Of a stretch of DNA of 64,000 nucleotides, positions 33,013 to 40,837 are shown piece after piece. The translations under genes were made by a program, and so were the position numbers. The DNA comes from Chryseobacterium indologenes (GTDB taxonomy: Bacteria; Bacteroidota; Bacteroidia; Flavobacteriales; Weeksellaceae). Positions within the stretch are counted from its first letter, which is position 1, and every line of letters starts with the position of its first letter. The notes beneath the pieces were generated by a model. That model was not told the origin of the DNA. It was given only the letters and a program-made list of their open reading frames with translations, and did no database searches. The stretch is taken from the NCBI GenBank assembly GCA_002439165.1, contig DJTE01000010.1, positions 1 to 64,000 of the forward strand, given 5' to 3'.

Positions 33013-35142
33013 ATGAACAATCATTTTTTTGACTTAATAGAGCATACGAACAGAAGTGTTTTTCTTACGGGAAAAGCAGGAACCGGAAAAACGACTTTTC
33101 TCAATGATTTTGTAAAAAGGACGAAGAAGAAGTATATCGTAGTGGCTCCTACGGGAATTGCCGCGATTAATGCCGGTGGAGTGACCATTCATTCCATGTT
33201 CGGGCTTCCTTTAAGAACTTTCTTACCCACCACAGACCGTATCGATGGAAGTCTGGCGAATAATATCGCCGATCTGATGCCTCATTTTAAATACAGGAAA
33301 GATAAGCTTAAGCTTTTAAGGGAAATAGAGGTTCTTATTATTGATGAGGTTTCCATGCTCAGGGCCGATGTTCTGGATATGATGGACTTTTCGCTGCGGT
33401 TTATCAGAAGAAATAATCAGCGGTTTGGCGGGGTTCAGATGCTGTTCATCGGAGATCTTTATCAGCTTCCACCGGTAGTAAGGGATGAGCATATTTTAAA
33501 GATGTGCTACGATTCACCTTTCTTTTTCGACAGCCTGGCGGTGAAAGATATTCCCCTTCTGACGATTGAATTAACGAAAGTATACCGGCAGTCTGATGAA
33601 GATTTTCTTGAAATCCTGAATGCCATCCGCGACGGAGATACCGCCAATATCGATTTTGATCTTCTCAACGAAAGATACGATCCGGATTTTGAAATGGGGA
33701 ACGAGTCCTACGTTTACCTGTGTTCCCACAATAAAATGGCTGATGAGATCAATCAGGAAAAGCTGGCGGAAATCAAAGTAAATCCGAATACTTATGAAGC
33801 CAAGCTCTTCGGTGATTTTAAAGAGAACCAGTTTCCGAACGAACAGTTTCTGGAACTGAAAATCGGGGCTCAGGTGATGTTCATCAGAAATGATATTTCC
33901 GGAGAAAAGAAATACTTTAACGGAAAACTGGGGGAAATTTCAGCTTTGGATGAAAATGAGATCAAAGTAATCCTGGACGGCAGTGAAAGGGAAATTACCG
34001 TAAAAAGGGAAGTCTGGGAACAGAAAAAATATTTCCTCGATACCGAGAAAAATATCCAGGAAGAAGTGCTGGGAAGCTTTGAACAGTTCCCGATCAAACT
34101 GGCCTGGGCGGTTACCATTCACAAAAGTCAGGGGCTTACTTTTGACAAGGTGATCATAGATGCCGGAAAGAGTTTTACAGCAGGGCAGGTATATGTTGCT
34201 TTGTCGAGATGCCGTACACTGGAAGGTATTGTGTTGAAATCCAGGATTACTCCGGATGTTATTTTTAAAGATAACAGGATTCTCCAGTTTCAGGGGAATA
34301 CGCTTGCCAACGATAATGTAGAGGCGATTCTGAATAAAGAAAAATATGATTACAGCATCAGAAAAGTGCTCCGTACGGTAAACTGCCTGTGGTTTCTGAA
34401 GGAAGTGGAAGACTGGAACCAGCTGTCTGTGGTTACCAAAAATATAGATCATGTTAAAACCAACCAGCTGTATGTGCAGCTGAAACATGAGATTGTGAAT
34501 CTGGGGAAGATCTTCGAAAAGCTGGAAAGGGTGATTTTCCAGAAAGTCAGCAATTTTATCGAACAGAAAGAAGAATGGTTCGAAATCGAGAATAAAACGA
34601 AAGGAGCCGTTAATTTCTTTTTTGTAGAAATCCGTGATAAGGTCTTTAATCCGCTGAAAGATTTTTATGCCGAGATCAAAGGAGCAAAAGGACTGAAGCA
34701 GTATAACGAGGAATTCAGAAACTGGCTGGAAGATATTGAAGAATACCTTAACAGCCTGAAGGAAGCCTATCTGCTGGAAACTAAACTTTTAGATGAAAAA
34801 AATGATAAGGAAATCAGTATGAAGATCGCTAAAGTTCCTTCTCAGGTTCTTACCTTCCAGCTATTTGAACAGGGTAAAACCATCGGTGAAATTGCTCTGG
34901 AAAGAGGGCTGGTGAAGGAAACCGTCATCGGACACCTGGCAAAGTTTGCGGAACAGGGTCTGCTGGATATTGCCAGGGTAATTACTTCAGACAAGATCAA
35001 AGCTTTTGAAACGGAATTCTATAAAAATCCTCATGAAACACTCACAGAATGGAAGAATGCACTTCCAAGCAGTTTTGAATTCAATGAGATCAGGATTCTG
35101 ATCAATCATTATAATTTTCTGAAGGAGAAGGGTAGGATCTAA
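33013..35142 (+). CDS. PIF1-like AAA helicase with C-terminal helix-turn-helix domain
   Basis: A 709-residue protein. The N-terminal helicase has Walker A TGKAGTGKTTF (around residue 20), APTGIAAINAGG, Walker B IDEVSML, GDLYQLPPV and a UvrD_C_2-type motif AWAVTIHKSQGLTFDKV followed by VALSRCR. The last 80 residues form a HTH_40/RQC-like winged helix (QVLTFQLFEQGKTIGEIALERGLVKET...). A long helical linker lies between. The ATG at 33013 is chosen because the helicase domain starts there; the track would extend 118 codons into the divergent lipoprotein gene. Probable role in genome maintenance. Confidence 0.9.
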   Translation: MNNHFFDLIEHTNRSVFLTGKAGTGKTTFLNDFVKRTKKKYIVVAPTGIAAINAGGVTIHSMFGLPLRTFLPTTDRIDGSLANNIADLMPHFKYRKDKLKLLREIEVLIIDEVSMLRADVLDMMDFSLRFIRRNNQRFGGVQMLFIGDLYQLPPVVRDEHILKMCYDSPFFFDSLAVKDIPLLTIELTKVYRQSDEDFLEILNAIRDGDTANIDFDLLNERYDPDFEMGNESYVYLCSHNKMADEINQEKLAEIKVNPNTYEAKLFGDFKENQFPNEQFLELKIGAQVMFIRNDISGEKKYFNGKLGEISALDENEIKVILDGSEREITVKREVWEQKKYFLDTEKNIQEEVLGSFEQFPIKLAWAVTIHKSQGLTFDKVIIDAGKSFTAGQVYVALSRCRTLEGIVLKSRITPDVIFKDNRILQFQGNTLANDNVEAILNKEKYDYSIRKVLRTVNCLWFLKEVEDWNQLSVVTKNIDHVKTNQLYVQLKHEIVNLGKIFEKLERVIFQKVSNFIEQKEEWFEIENKTKGAVNFFFVEIRDKVFNPLKDFYAEIKGAKGLKQYNEEFRNWLEDIEEYLNSLKEAYLLETKLLDEKNDKEISMKIAKVPSQVLTFQLFEQGKTIGEIALERGLVKETVIGHLAKFAEQGLLDIARVITSDKIKAFETEFYKNPHETLTEWKNALPSSFEFNEIRILINHYNFLKEKGRI

Positions 35143-35153
35143 GAATGTTTTTA

Positions 35154-35903
35154 TTAGTAATCCAGAATAACAACTCTATCTTGAAGATTAATGCTTTCCA
35201 ACATTTCTACGGATTTAGATAAAAATGCTGATGCGTACCAAACTATTTGTGTTGCTCCATCATTATTTTTGTTATCTACACCGTTTTTAAGATAGAGAAA
35301 CTCTTCTTCAATGATTTTGTGAAGTTCTTTATCACCTGCAAATTTATTATTTATAACTTCAAATGCCTTTTTCTCAAGGTCTGTGAAGTCCTCCTCAGTG
35401 TATTGATATCCATCAATTCCACTGCCTAATATTTTTTTAGTAAGAAGAATCATATAATCATTAAATCTCAGAAAATCTTCAGCAGAAATATTATACCCGC
35501 AATATTCTGCATCCATCGTTTCTTCTATAGGATAATAACTGGTATAATTGCTGTATTGGTACATATAGCTATAACATACTGTTTTAGTAGGAAGCTCATA
35601 CAACAGGTTGACTCCGTATGAGTCAATATTTTTTTCTAAAATATTCTTGTTATATGTAATTTCTTCATCAAGAAAAAACATGATTTCCAATAGATTTTCT
35701 GGTTGAATATAATTGATATCTGTTGAAATTATTTGGGCAATTTTGTTTTCACAGGCATTGAAATGGTCCCCGAATTCATCTCTTCTCGCCTTTAAAAACT
35801 GAGAAAAAGACTTTTTGTGTAAAACAGTATTGCTCATTAAAGGCAGTAAGTTTTTTCTTGCTTTTTCTTGGTTGAATGTATAAATTTCAGTATTTCTTGC
35901 CAT
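35154..35903 (-). CDS. Hypothetical protein of unknown function
   Basis: A 249-residue cytosolic protein without signal peptide or membrane segment. I recognise no domain. It is rich in Asn, Tyr, Ile and Lys and appears more A/T-rich than its neighbours, hinting at a recently acquired or fast-evolving gene. A Tyr-rich stretch lies in the middle (YSYMYQYSNYTSYYP). It ends 11 bp from the helicase stop (convergent), with no room for a terminator between them. An immunity-like role is possible but unsupported. Confidence 0.65.
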   Translation of the reverse strand: MARNTEIYTFNQEKARKNLLPLMSNTVLHKKSFSQFLKARRDEFGDHFNACENKIAQIISTDINYIQPENLLEIMFFLDEEITYNKNILEKNIDSYGVNLLYELPTKTVCYSYMYQYSNYTSYYPIEETMDAEYCGYNISAEDFLRFNDYMILLTKKILGSGIDGYQYTEEDFTDLEKKAFEVINNKFAGDKELHKIIEEEFLYLKNGVDNKNNDGATQIVWYASAFLSKSVEMLESINLQDRVVILDY

Positions 35904-36126
35904 TTCTTATGTGAATTAAGGTTCAGGTAAATAATTTCAAAAAGTTGTTAACACAAATATTTATCTGTCAAAAGTATAAATTCTATAAATAAATTACTTT
36001 AAACAAAAATTAAAATTCCAATAGTTTTTCCCTGAACTGATCGATCGGTTTTATTAATTACAAAAAGTAACTAATGCAGTTTTTATATTTTAAATTTGTT
36101 CGGTTTTTTAACCCAAATTTAGAATT

Positions 36127-37131
36127 ATGAAAAATTTTGAAATTTCTGTTTTAGACCTTGCACCGGTAAAGCAGGGGAAAAGCATTCATGATACCTTTCA
36201 GGACAGTCTGTCTTTAGCCAGCCACACTGAAAGTTTAGATTATAAAAGGTTCTGGCTTGCCGAGCACCATAATATGGAAAGCATCGCCAGCTCTGCCACT
36301 TCAGTTCTGATCGGTTTTATTGCCAACGGAACGAAAGCTATAAGGGTAGGATCCGGAGGAATTATGCTTCCCAACCACAGTTCACTGATCATTGCCGAAC
36401 AGTTCGGAACTTTGGAATCTCTTTTTCCTGGTAGAATAGACCTGGGACTGGGAAGAGCTCCGGGAACTGACGGGCTTACCGCTCAGGCATTAGGCAGAAA
36501 TCCGGCTATCATCAATGAACAGTTTCCAAGACAGATCCTGGAGTTACAGAGGTATTTTTCTGAAGAAAATTCAGACGCGATGGTTCGCGCTATTCCGGGA
36601 GAAGGGCTTGATATTCCGCTTTATATCCTGGGATCGAGTACAGACAGCGCATGGCTGGCAGCAGAACTTGGACTGCCTTATGCTTTTGCGGGACATTTTG
36701 CTCCTGAGCATATGGAAATGGCGTTTAAGATTTACAGGGAACATTTTCAGCCTTCAAAACAGCTGGATAAGCCTTACATCATAGCCTGTGTAAACGGGGT
36801 GGCGGCAGAAACTTCCGAGGAGGCCCATAAGATCTCTACCACTTTATTCCAGGCATTCATCAATATCGTGAGAAATGACAGGAAGCCTTTTGCACCGCCG
36901 GTAGAGGATATGGATGATATCTGGTCGCCGATGGAAAAGTCGATGGTGCTTCAGAAGCTGAGGTATACTTTTATAGGAGACCAGGCTGAGGTTGAACAGA
37001 AGCTCAGGGATTTTCAGGAAAGGTTCAGTGTGGATGAGCTGATGATCAATTCCCACATTTATGACCATCAGAAAAGGCTGAGATCTTATGAAATTTTCAG
37101 AGAGGCAGCAAACTCATTATCCAAAGCGTAA
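36127..37131 (+). CDS. LLM class flavin-dependent oxidoreductase
   Basis: A 334-residue luciferase-like monooxygenase-fold protein (TIM barrel, FMN or F420). Motifs include FWLAEHHNMESIASSATSVLIG, IRVGSGGIMLPNHSSLIIAEQFG and FPGRIDLGLGRAPGTD, typical of the bacterial YhbW/luciferase-like subgroup. The substrate is unknown. It has no operon partner; ribB follows 67 bp later with its own promoter. A TAAATTTG sequence at 36091-36098 fits a -7 element, 28 nt upstream. Confidence 0.92.
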   Translation: MKNFEISVLDLAPVKQGKSIHDTFQDSLSLASHTESLDYKRFWLAEHHNMESIASSATSVLIGFIANGTKAIRVGSGGIMLPNHSSLIIAEQFGTLESLFPGRIDLGLGRAPGTDGLTAQALGRNPAIINEQFPRQILELQRYFSEENSDAMVRAIPGEGLDIPLYILGSSTDSAWLAAELGLPYAFAGHFAPEHMEMAFKIYREHFQPSKQLDKPYIIACVNGVAAETSEEAHKISTTLFQAFINIVRNDRKPFAPPVEDMDDIWSPMEKSMVLQKLRYTFIGDQAEVEQKLRDFQERFSVDELMINSHIYDHQKRLRSYEIFREAANSLSKA

Positions 37132-37172
37132 CAAACCATCCCGATTAATTGGCAGATGCTTATTTTTATGAG

Positions 37173-37180
37173 TATCTTTG
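37173..37180 (+). promoter_or_regulatory. Promoter of ribB (TTG-N21-TATCTTTG)
   Basis: TATCTTTG at 37173-37180 is a perfect -7 element, with TTG at 37149-37151 at 21-nt spacing, within the Bacteroidota range of about 19-21. The ribB ATG follows 18 nt later. There is no room for an FMN riboswitch. Confidence 0.65.
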
Positions 37181-37198
37181 CACAAATAAAAAGTAAAC

Positions 37199-38320
37199 AT
37201 GTCTGAGATTAAATTAAATACTATTCCAGAGGCTATTGAAGACCTTAAAAATGGTAAAATAATCATAGTAGTAGATGATGAAGACAGAGAGAATGAAGGA
37301 GATTTTCTTTGCGCGGCGGAGCTGACAACCCCGGAAATTATCAATTTTATGGCATTTCACGGAAGAGGGCTGATCTGTATGCCGCTTCCTGAAAAAAGAT
37401 GCGATGAATTAGGACTTGAAGTAATGGTAAGCAGAAGCAGCGACCCTAAAGAAACTGCCTTCACCGTATCGGTTGACCTTCTTGGAAACGGAACTTCCAC
37501 TGGAATTTCTGCAGGAGACAGAGCTAAAACCATTTTGGCACTGATGGACGAAAAATCGAAACCTACGGATTTCATGAGACCGGGACACATCTTCCCTTTA
37601 CGCGCAAGAAAAGGAGGTGTTCTGAAAAGAGCCGGACATACAGAAGCGGCGATTGATCTGACTCATCTGGCCGGCCTGAAAGAAGGAGGAGTGATCTGTG
37701 AGATCATGAATGATGACGGAACCATGTCCCGTTTACCGGATCTCTATGCTTTTGCTCAGAAACACGATATGAAGATCGTTTCTATCGAAGATCTGATCCA
37801 TTATCAGCTTAAAAAAGGAAACCTGATCGAAAGAATAGAAGAAAGAAAAGTGAAAACGGCTTACGGAGACTATGATTTCTTTGCTTTCAGAGAAACTTCA
37901 AATGACCAGATCCATTTTGCTTTGACAAAAGGAGCATGGACTGTTGATGAACCTGTCTTGGTGAGAGTTCAGTCTTCCGATTCTTATTTCGATGTTCTTA
38001 CCAGACTGAATAACGGTGAAAAACCTTTGCTGGAAAAAGTGACCAAAATGGTGAATGAAGCCGGGAAAGGTGCCATTATCTTCATCAATAATGTTTCCAA
38101 TTCTGAAAATACACTGAGAAAACTTCAGCAGTTCCTGAATTATCAGGACGGACAGGAGCAGCATCCTACTTTAGCCTACAATTACAGGGATTATGGGATC
38201 GGAACACAGATTCTGAAAAACCTGGGAATCAATAAATTTAAAGTAATTACTCAGAACCCGAATATCAAACCTCAGGTGGGTGGTTATGATGTGGAAGTGA
38301 CTGAGCTGGTTCAGCTGTAA
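37199..38320 (+). CDS. ribB: 3,4-dihydroxy-2-butanone-4-phosphate synthase with degenerate GTP cyclohydrolase II domain
   Basis: Riboflavin synthesis enzyme. The N-terminal RibB domain (about residues 1-205) is intact, with DDEDRENEGDF, GRGLICMPL and GHIFPLRARKGGVLKRAGHTEA. The C-terminal half (about 210-373) keeps the GTP cyclohydrolase II fold markers YRDYGIGTQILKNLGI and a TQNPN segment, but lacks the zinc cysteines (GDxxxSxxCDC) and the RGHEGRGIG catalytic motif. It should therefore make only the butanone phosphate, and an independent ribA is expected elsewhere. No ribosome-binding or riboswitch oddity seen. Confidence 0.93.
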   Translation: MSEIKLNTIPEAIEDLKNGKIIIVVDDEDRENEGDFLCAAELTTPEIINFMAFHGRGLICMPLPEKRCDELGLEVMVSRSSDPKETAFTVSVDLLGNGTSTGISAGDRAKTILALMDEKSKPTDFMRPGHIFPLRARKGGVLKRAGHTEAAIDLTHLAGLKEGGVICEIMNDDGTMSRLPDLYAFAQKHDMKIVSIEDLIHYQLKKGNLIERIEERKVKTAYGDYDFFAFRETSNDQIHFALTKGAWTVDEPVLVRVQSSDSYFDVLTRLNNGEKPLLEKVTKMVNEAGKGAIIFINNVSNSENTLRKLQQFLNYQDGQEQHPTLAYNYRDYGIGTQILKNLGINKFKVITQNPNIKPQVGGYDVEVTELVQL

Positions 38321-38382
38321 TAAATAAGTGAATAGCCAATAGTGAATCAACTTTGTTGTGAAGCTGTTGATACATAAATAAC

Positions 38383-38413
38383 AAAAAGGTTTAGGATTTT
38401 TCTGAACCTTTTT
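38383..38413 (+). terminator. Terminator after ribB
   Basis: Stem AAAAAGGTTTAG/CTGAACCTTTTT (one G-T pair) with loop GATTTTT and a T-tract, 63 bp after the ribB stop and 14 bp before the Crp/Fnr start. Confidence 0.85.
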
Positions 38414-38426
38414 TTATTTTTAAACC

Positions 38427-39008
38427 ATGACGGAGCCTTTGAAAAAACACATCAGGGAATATATTGAGATTTCAGATGAAAAGCTGGAAAAATATTGCAG
38501 TGCTTTTATTCTACGGAGAATTAGTAAAAAAGAATTTCTGCTGAAAGAAGGCGATATCTGTACTTATGAAGGTTTTGTCCTGAAAGGATGTTTTAAAGTA
38601 TTCCGGACTAATGAAAACGCAGTTGAGCAGATTCTGCATTTCGGAATAGAAGACTGGTGGCTTTCGGATATGGACAGCTTTATCAATCAGATTCCTTCAC
38701 AGCTCAATATCCAGGCTATTGAAGACAGTGAGATTCTTCTGATTTCCAGGGAAGATAAAGAAAAACTTTATGATGAGCTTCCTGAAATAGAAAGACTCAT
38801 GAGGCTCAAGTTTCAGATGTCTATCATTGCTCTTCAGCGTAGAATAATTGATAATCTAAATAAGCCGTCGGATGAAAGGTATCAGGATTTTCTCAGAGAT
38901 TATCCACAGATTGCCCACCGTCTTACCAATATACAGATTGGCTCTTATCTGGGAGTAACTCCCGAGTTTATCAGCAGGATCCGCAGGAAAATTGTCAGTA
39001 GAGGTTAG
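38427..39008 (+). CDS. Crp/Fnr-family transcription regulator
   Basis: A 193-residue regulator with an N-terminal cyclic-nucleotide-binding-like beta-barrel (FLLKEGDICTYEGFVLKGC) and a C-terminal HTH_Crp winged helix (RYQDFLRDYPQIAHRLTNIQ, IGSYLGVTPEFISRIRRK). The cNMP phosphate-binding Arg motif and the Fnr cysteines are not evident, so the ligand is unknown; this short form is common in Bacteroidota. It stands alone, preceded by the ribB terminator and followed by a large repeat region. Confidence 0.9.
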   Translation: MTEPLKKHIREYIEISDEKLEKYCSAFILRRISKKEFLLKEGDICTYEGFVLKGCFKVFRTNENAVEQILHFGIEDWWLSDMDSFINQIPSQLNIQAIEDSEILLISREDKEKLYDELPEIERLMRLKFQMSIIALQRRIIDNLNKPSDERYQDFLRDYPQIAHRLTNIQIGSYLGVTPEFISRIRRKIVSRG

Positions 39009-39659
39009 AGTATAAAAACTCTTGTAGATTCAGCGGATTTTTTTTGTTGGGATACGCAATGCCGCAAGAATAATTTTATAAACTCCATAAAAAGGTGCTA
39101 GGATTTTTTCTCCGATAAAATTTTGCATCGTTGAAATACATAAAATCGTAGATTTTTATCTTAAGTGAGCTTCTATACTCAAAGCATTTAAACTTATTGA
39201 TACTAAGGTATTAAATCTTTTGCGCCTGTTGTGGTTAAATATTTCCCACAGATCGCTCAGATTTCGCTGATTTTTGTGGTGGGTTTATTTCTTCATAGAT
39301 CACCCGGAATATTTTATGGTCTCGCAGATTCGGCAGATTGAGCAGATCTGTTTTCATTCAATAAAAATCGTAGATTTTTTTAGGCCTATGTGAACTTCTA
39401 TACTCAAAGCATTTAAACTTATTGATACTAAGGTGTTAAAATTCTTTTGTTACTTCTGACTACGTTGAACTTTCGGGTTTGTGGTTAAAATAATTTCCCA
39501 CAAATTATACTTATTTCACAGATATTTGTGGATGTTTTTTAACCAATAAAGTCTAAATCAATAGTTTTCATTCATAGAAAAAGCCGGATCTTCAGGGAGA
39601 ACCGGCTCTGTTTTATATAAGGAGAATAATGGCTTCCATCATCCGTCTTCCTTTCTTAT
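39009..39659. repeat. Composite dispersed-repeat block, copies D and E
   Basis: A gene-free gap between the convergent Crp/Fnr and fmt genes. It holds hairpin 1 (ATTTTTTCTCCGATAAAAT, 39103-39121, one mismatch) and hairpin 2 twice (AAAATCGTAGATTTT at 39142-39156 and 39364-39378), each followed by CTTCTATACTCAAAGCATTTAAAC. The block from about 39046 to 39449 is collinear with 52206-52605; the best-conserved part (39271-39378 against 52421-52528) is nearly identical. No coding frame was supported. Confidence 0.8.
39582..39607 (-). terminator. Terminator after fmt
   Basis: Stem AGCCGG/CCGGCT, on the minus strand followed by TTTTTC. It lies about 53 bp downstream of the fmt stop codon. Confidence 0.7.
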
Positions 39660-40604
39660 TTACAGACTGATCTCTTCAAAATTTCTGAAACCGTTAAGGA
39701 AATCTTTCACTGTCATTCTCTTTTTCCCTTCCAGCTGTAATTCCTGGGGAAAATAAACCCCGTCCTGCGTGTAGATCTTGAATTCATTTTTTGAGATATC
39801 AAGTGTCCCTGATGGTTTTCCATGATCTGTAATCTCAAATTTTCCGGCAAATATCTTTAGTCCTTTTTCCTCTTCTCCTATTTTTAGAGTGGTGAATGCA
39901 GCCGGGTATGGAGACATCCCGAGAATAAACTGATGAACTGTTTTTGACGGTGCATTCCAGTTGATGCGGGTATCTTCTTTGAAGATCTTGTAAGCGTTTT
40001 TTGGATGTTCTGTATTGGGCTGCGGTTTTTCGGTGATGGTATTTTCAGCAAGGCCGTCCAGGGTTTTTACAACAAGTCCGGAACCCATTACCATTAAACG
40101 GTCATGAAGGCTGCCTGCATTTTCATCCGCTAGAATTTCAAGCTCTTCCTGAAGAAGAATATTCCCTTCGTCTATTTTTTCGTTGATAAAGAAAGTGGTG
40201 GCTCCTGTTTTTTCTTCCCCGTTGATGACAGCATAATTAATCGGTGCTGCACCTCTGTAATCGGGAAGCAGGGAGGCATGAAGATTGAAGGTTCCCATTT
40301 TAGGCATTTCGAAAAGAACTTTCGGCATCATTCTGAAGGCTACCACTACGAAAACATCAGCTTCTAATTTTCTCAGTTCTTCCAGAAATTCAGGATTTCT
40401 CAGTTTTTCAGGCTGGAAAACCGGGATGTTGTTTTCTGCGGCATATATTTTTACGGGAGACTGGTTTATTTTCTGTCCGCGGCCACTCGCTTTATCGGCA
40501 ACGGTTACCACGCCCACCACTTCGTGATTCGATTGATGAATAGCTTCCAGAGAGGTTCTTGCAAACTCGGGAGTTCCTAAAAAAACAACTTTCAATGATT
40601 TCAT
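39660..40604 (-). CDS. fmt: Methionyl-tRNA formyltransferase (Fmt)
   Basis: Formylates initiator Met-tRNA. The 314-residue protein has the N-terminal VVFLGTPEFARTSLEAI, the folate-site HASLLPDYRGAAPINYAVINGE (His and Asp-Tyr-Arg-Gly catalytic surroundings) and a C-terminal oligonucleotide-binding domain. On the minus strand a TATCTTTG -7 element ends only four bases before the ATG, suggesting a leaderless or near-leaderless transcript. Adjacent recQ is transcribed in the same direction from upstream, 221 bp away. Confidence 0.96.
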   Translation of the reverse strand: MKSLKVVFLGTPEFARTSLEAIHQSNHEVVGVVTVADKASGRGQKINQSPVKIYAAENNIPVFQPEKLRNPEFLEELRKLEADVFVVVAFRMMPKVLFEMPKMGTFNLHASLLPDYRGAAPINYAVINGEEKTGATTFFINEKIDEGNILLQEELEILADENAGSLHDRLMVMGSGLVVKTLDGLAENTITEKPQPNTEHPKNAYKIFKEDTRINWNAPSKTVHQFILGMSPYPAAFTTLKIGEEEKGLKIFAGKFEITDHGKPSGTLDISKNEFKIYTQDGVYFPQELQLEGKKRMTVKDFLNGFRNFEEISL

Positions 40605-40758
40605 GGTGCAAAGATAAGAGTTTGAAACGAGAGTTGCGGGAACGGATTGGGAATAACCGATGAACTTTAGGATGCAAAGTTTAGAGTTTTATGTTCAAGG
40701 TTCAAAGCTTAAAGTTGCCCGGTAGCCTGAAGTCTGCCTGTTTTATTCCCGATTAGAA

Positions 40759-40837
40759 TATTACTTATCACCCACATTACCTATTACCCATTGCTCATCA
40801 CCCATTACTCATCACCCATTACCCATTACTCATGATT
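40759..40837. repeat. Heptanucleotide tandem array (CATYACY type) at the recQ 3' end
   Basis: About eleven 7-nt units in register: TATTACT, TATCACC, then (after two bases) CATTACC, TATTACC, CATTGCT, CATCACC, CATTACT, CATCACC, CATTACC, CATTACT, CATGATT. The last two units contain the recQ stop codon and final residues (minus strand), so the gene's end lies within the repeat. Confidence 0.85.

Noticed and set aside
33940..34488. 182-codon minus-strand ORF within the helicase
   Set aside because: Antisense shadow; the helicase motifs in the opposite frame continue through the region.
37132..37198. FMN riboswitch before ribB
   Set aside because: The 67-bp gap holds a promoter and short leader only; too short for the aptamer.
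40759..40837. CRISPR-like short repeats near recQ
   Set aside because: The units are 7 nt in direct tandem with no spacers, so this is a microsatellite-like array.
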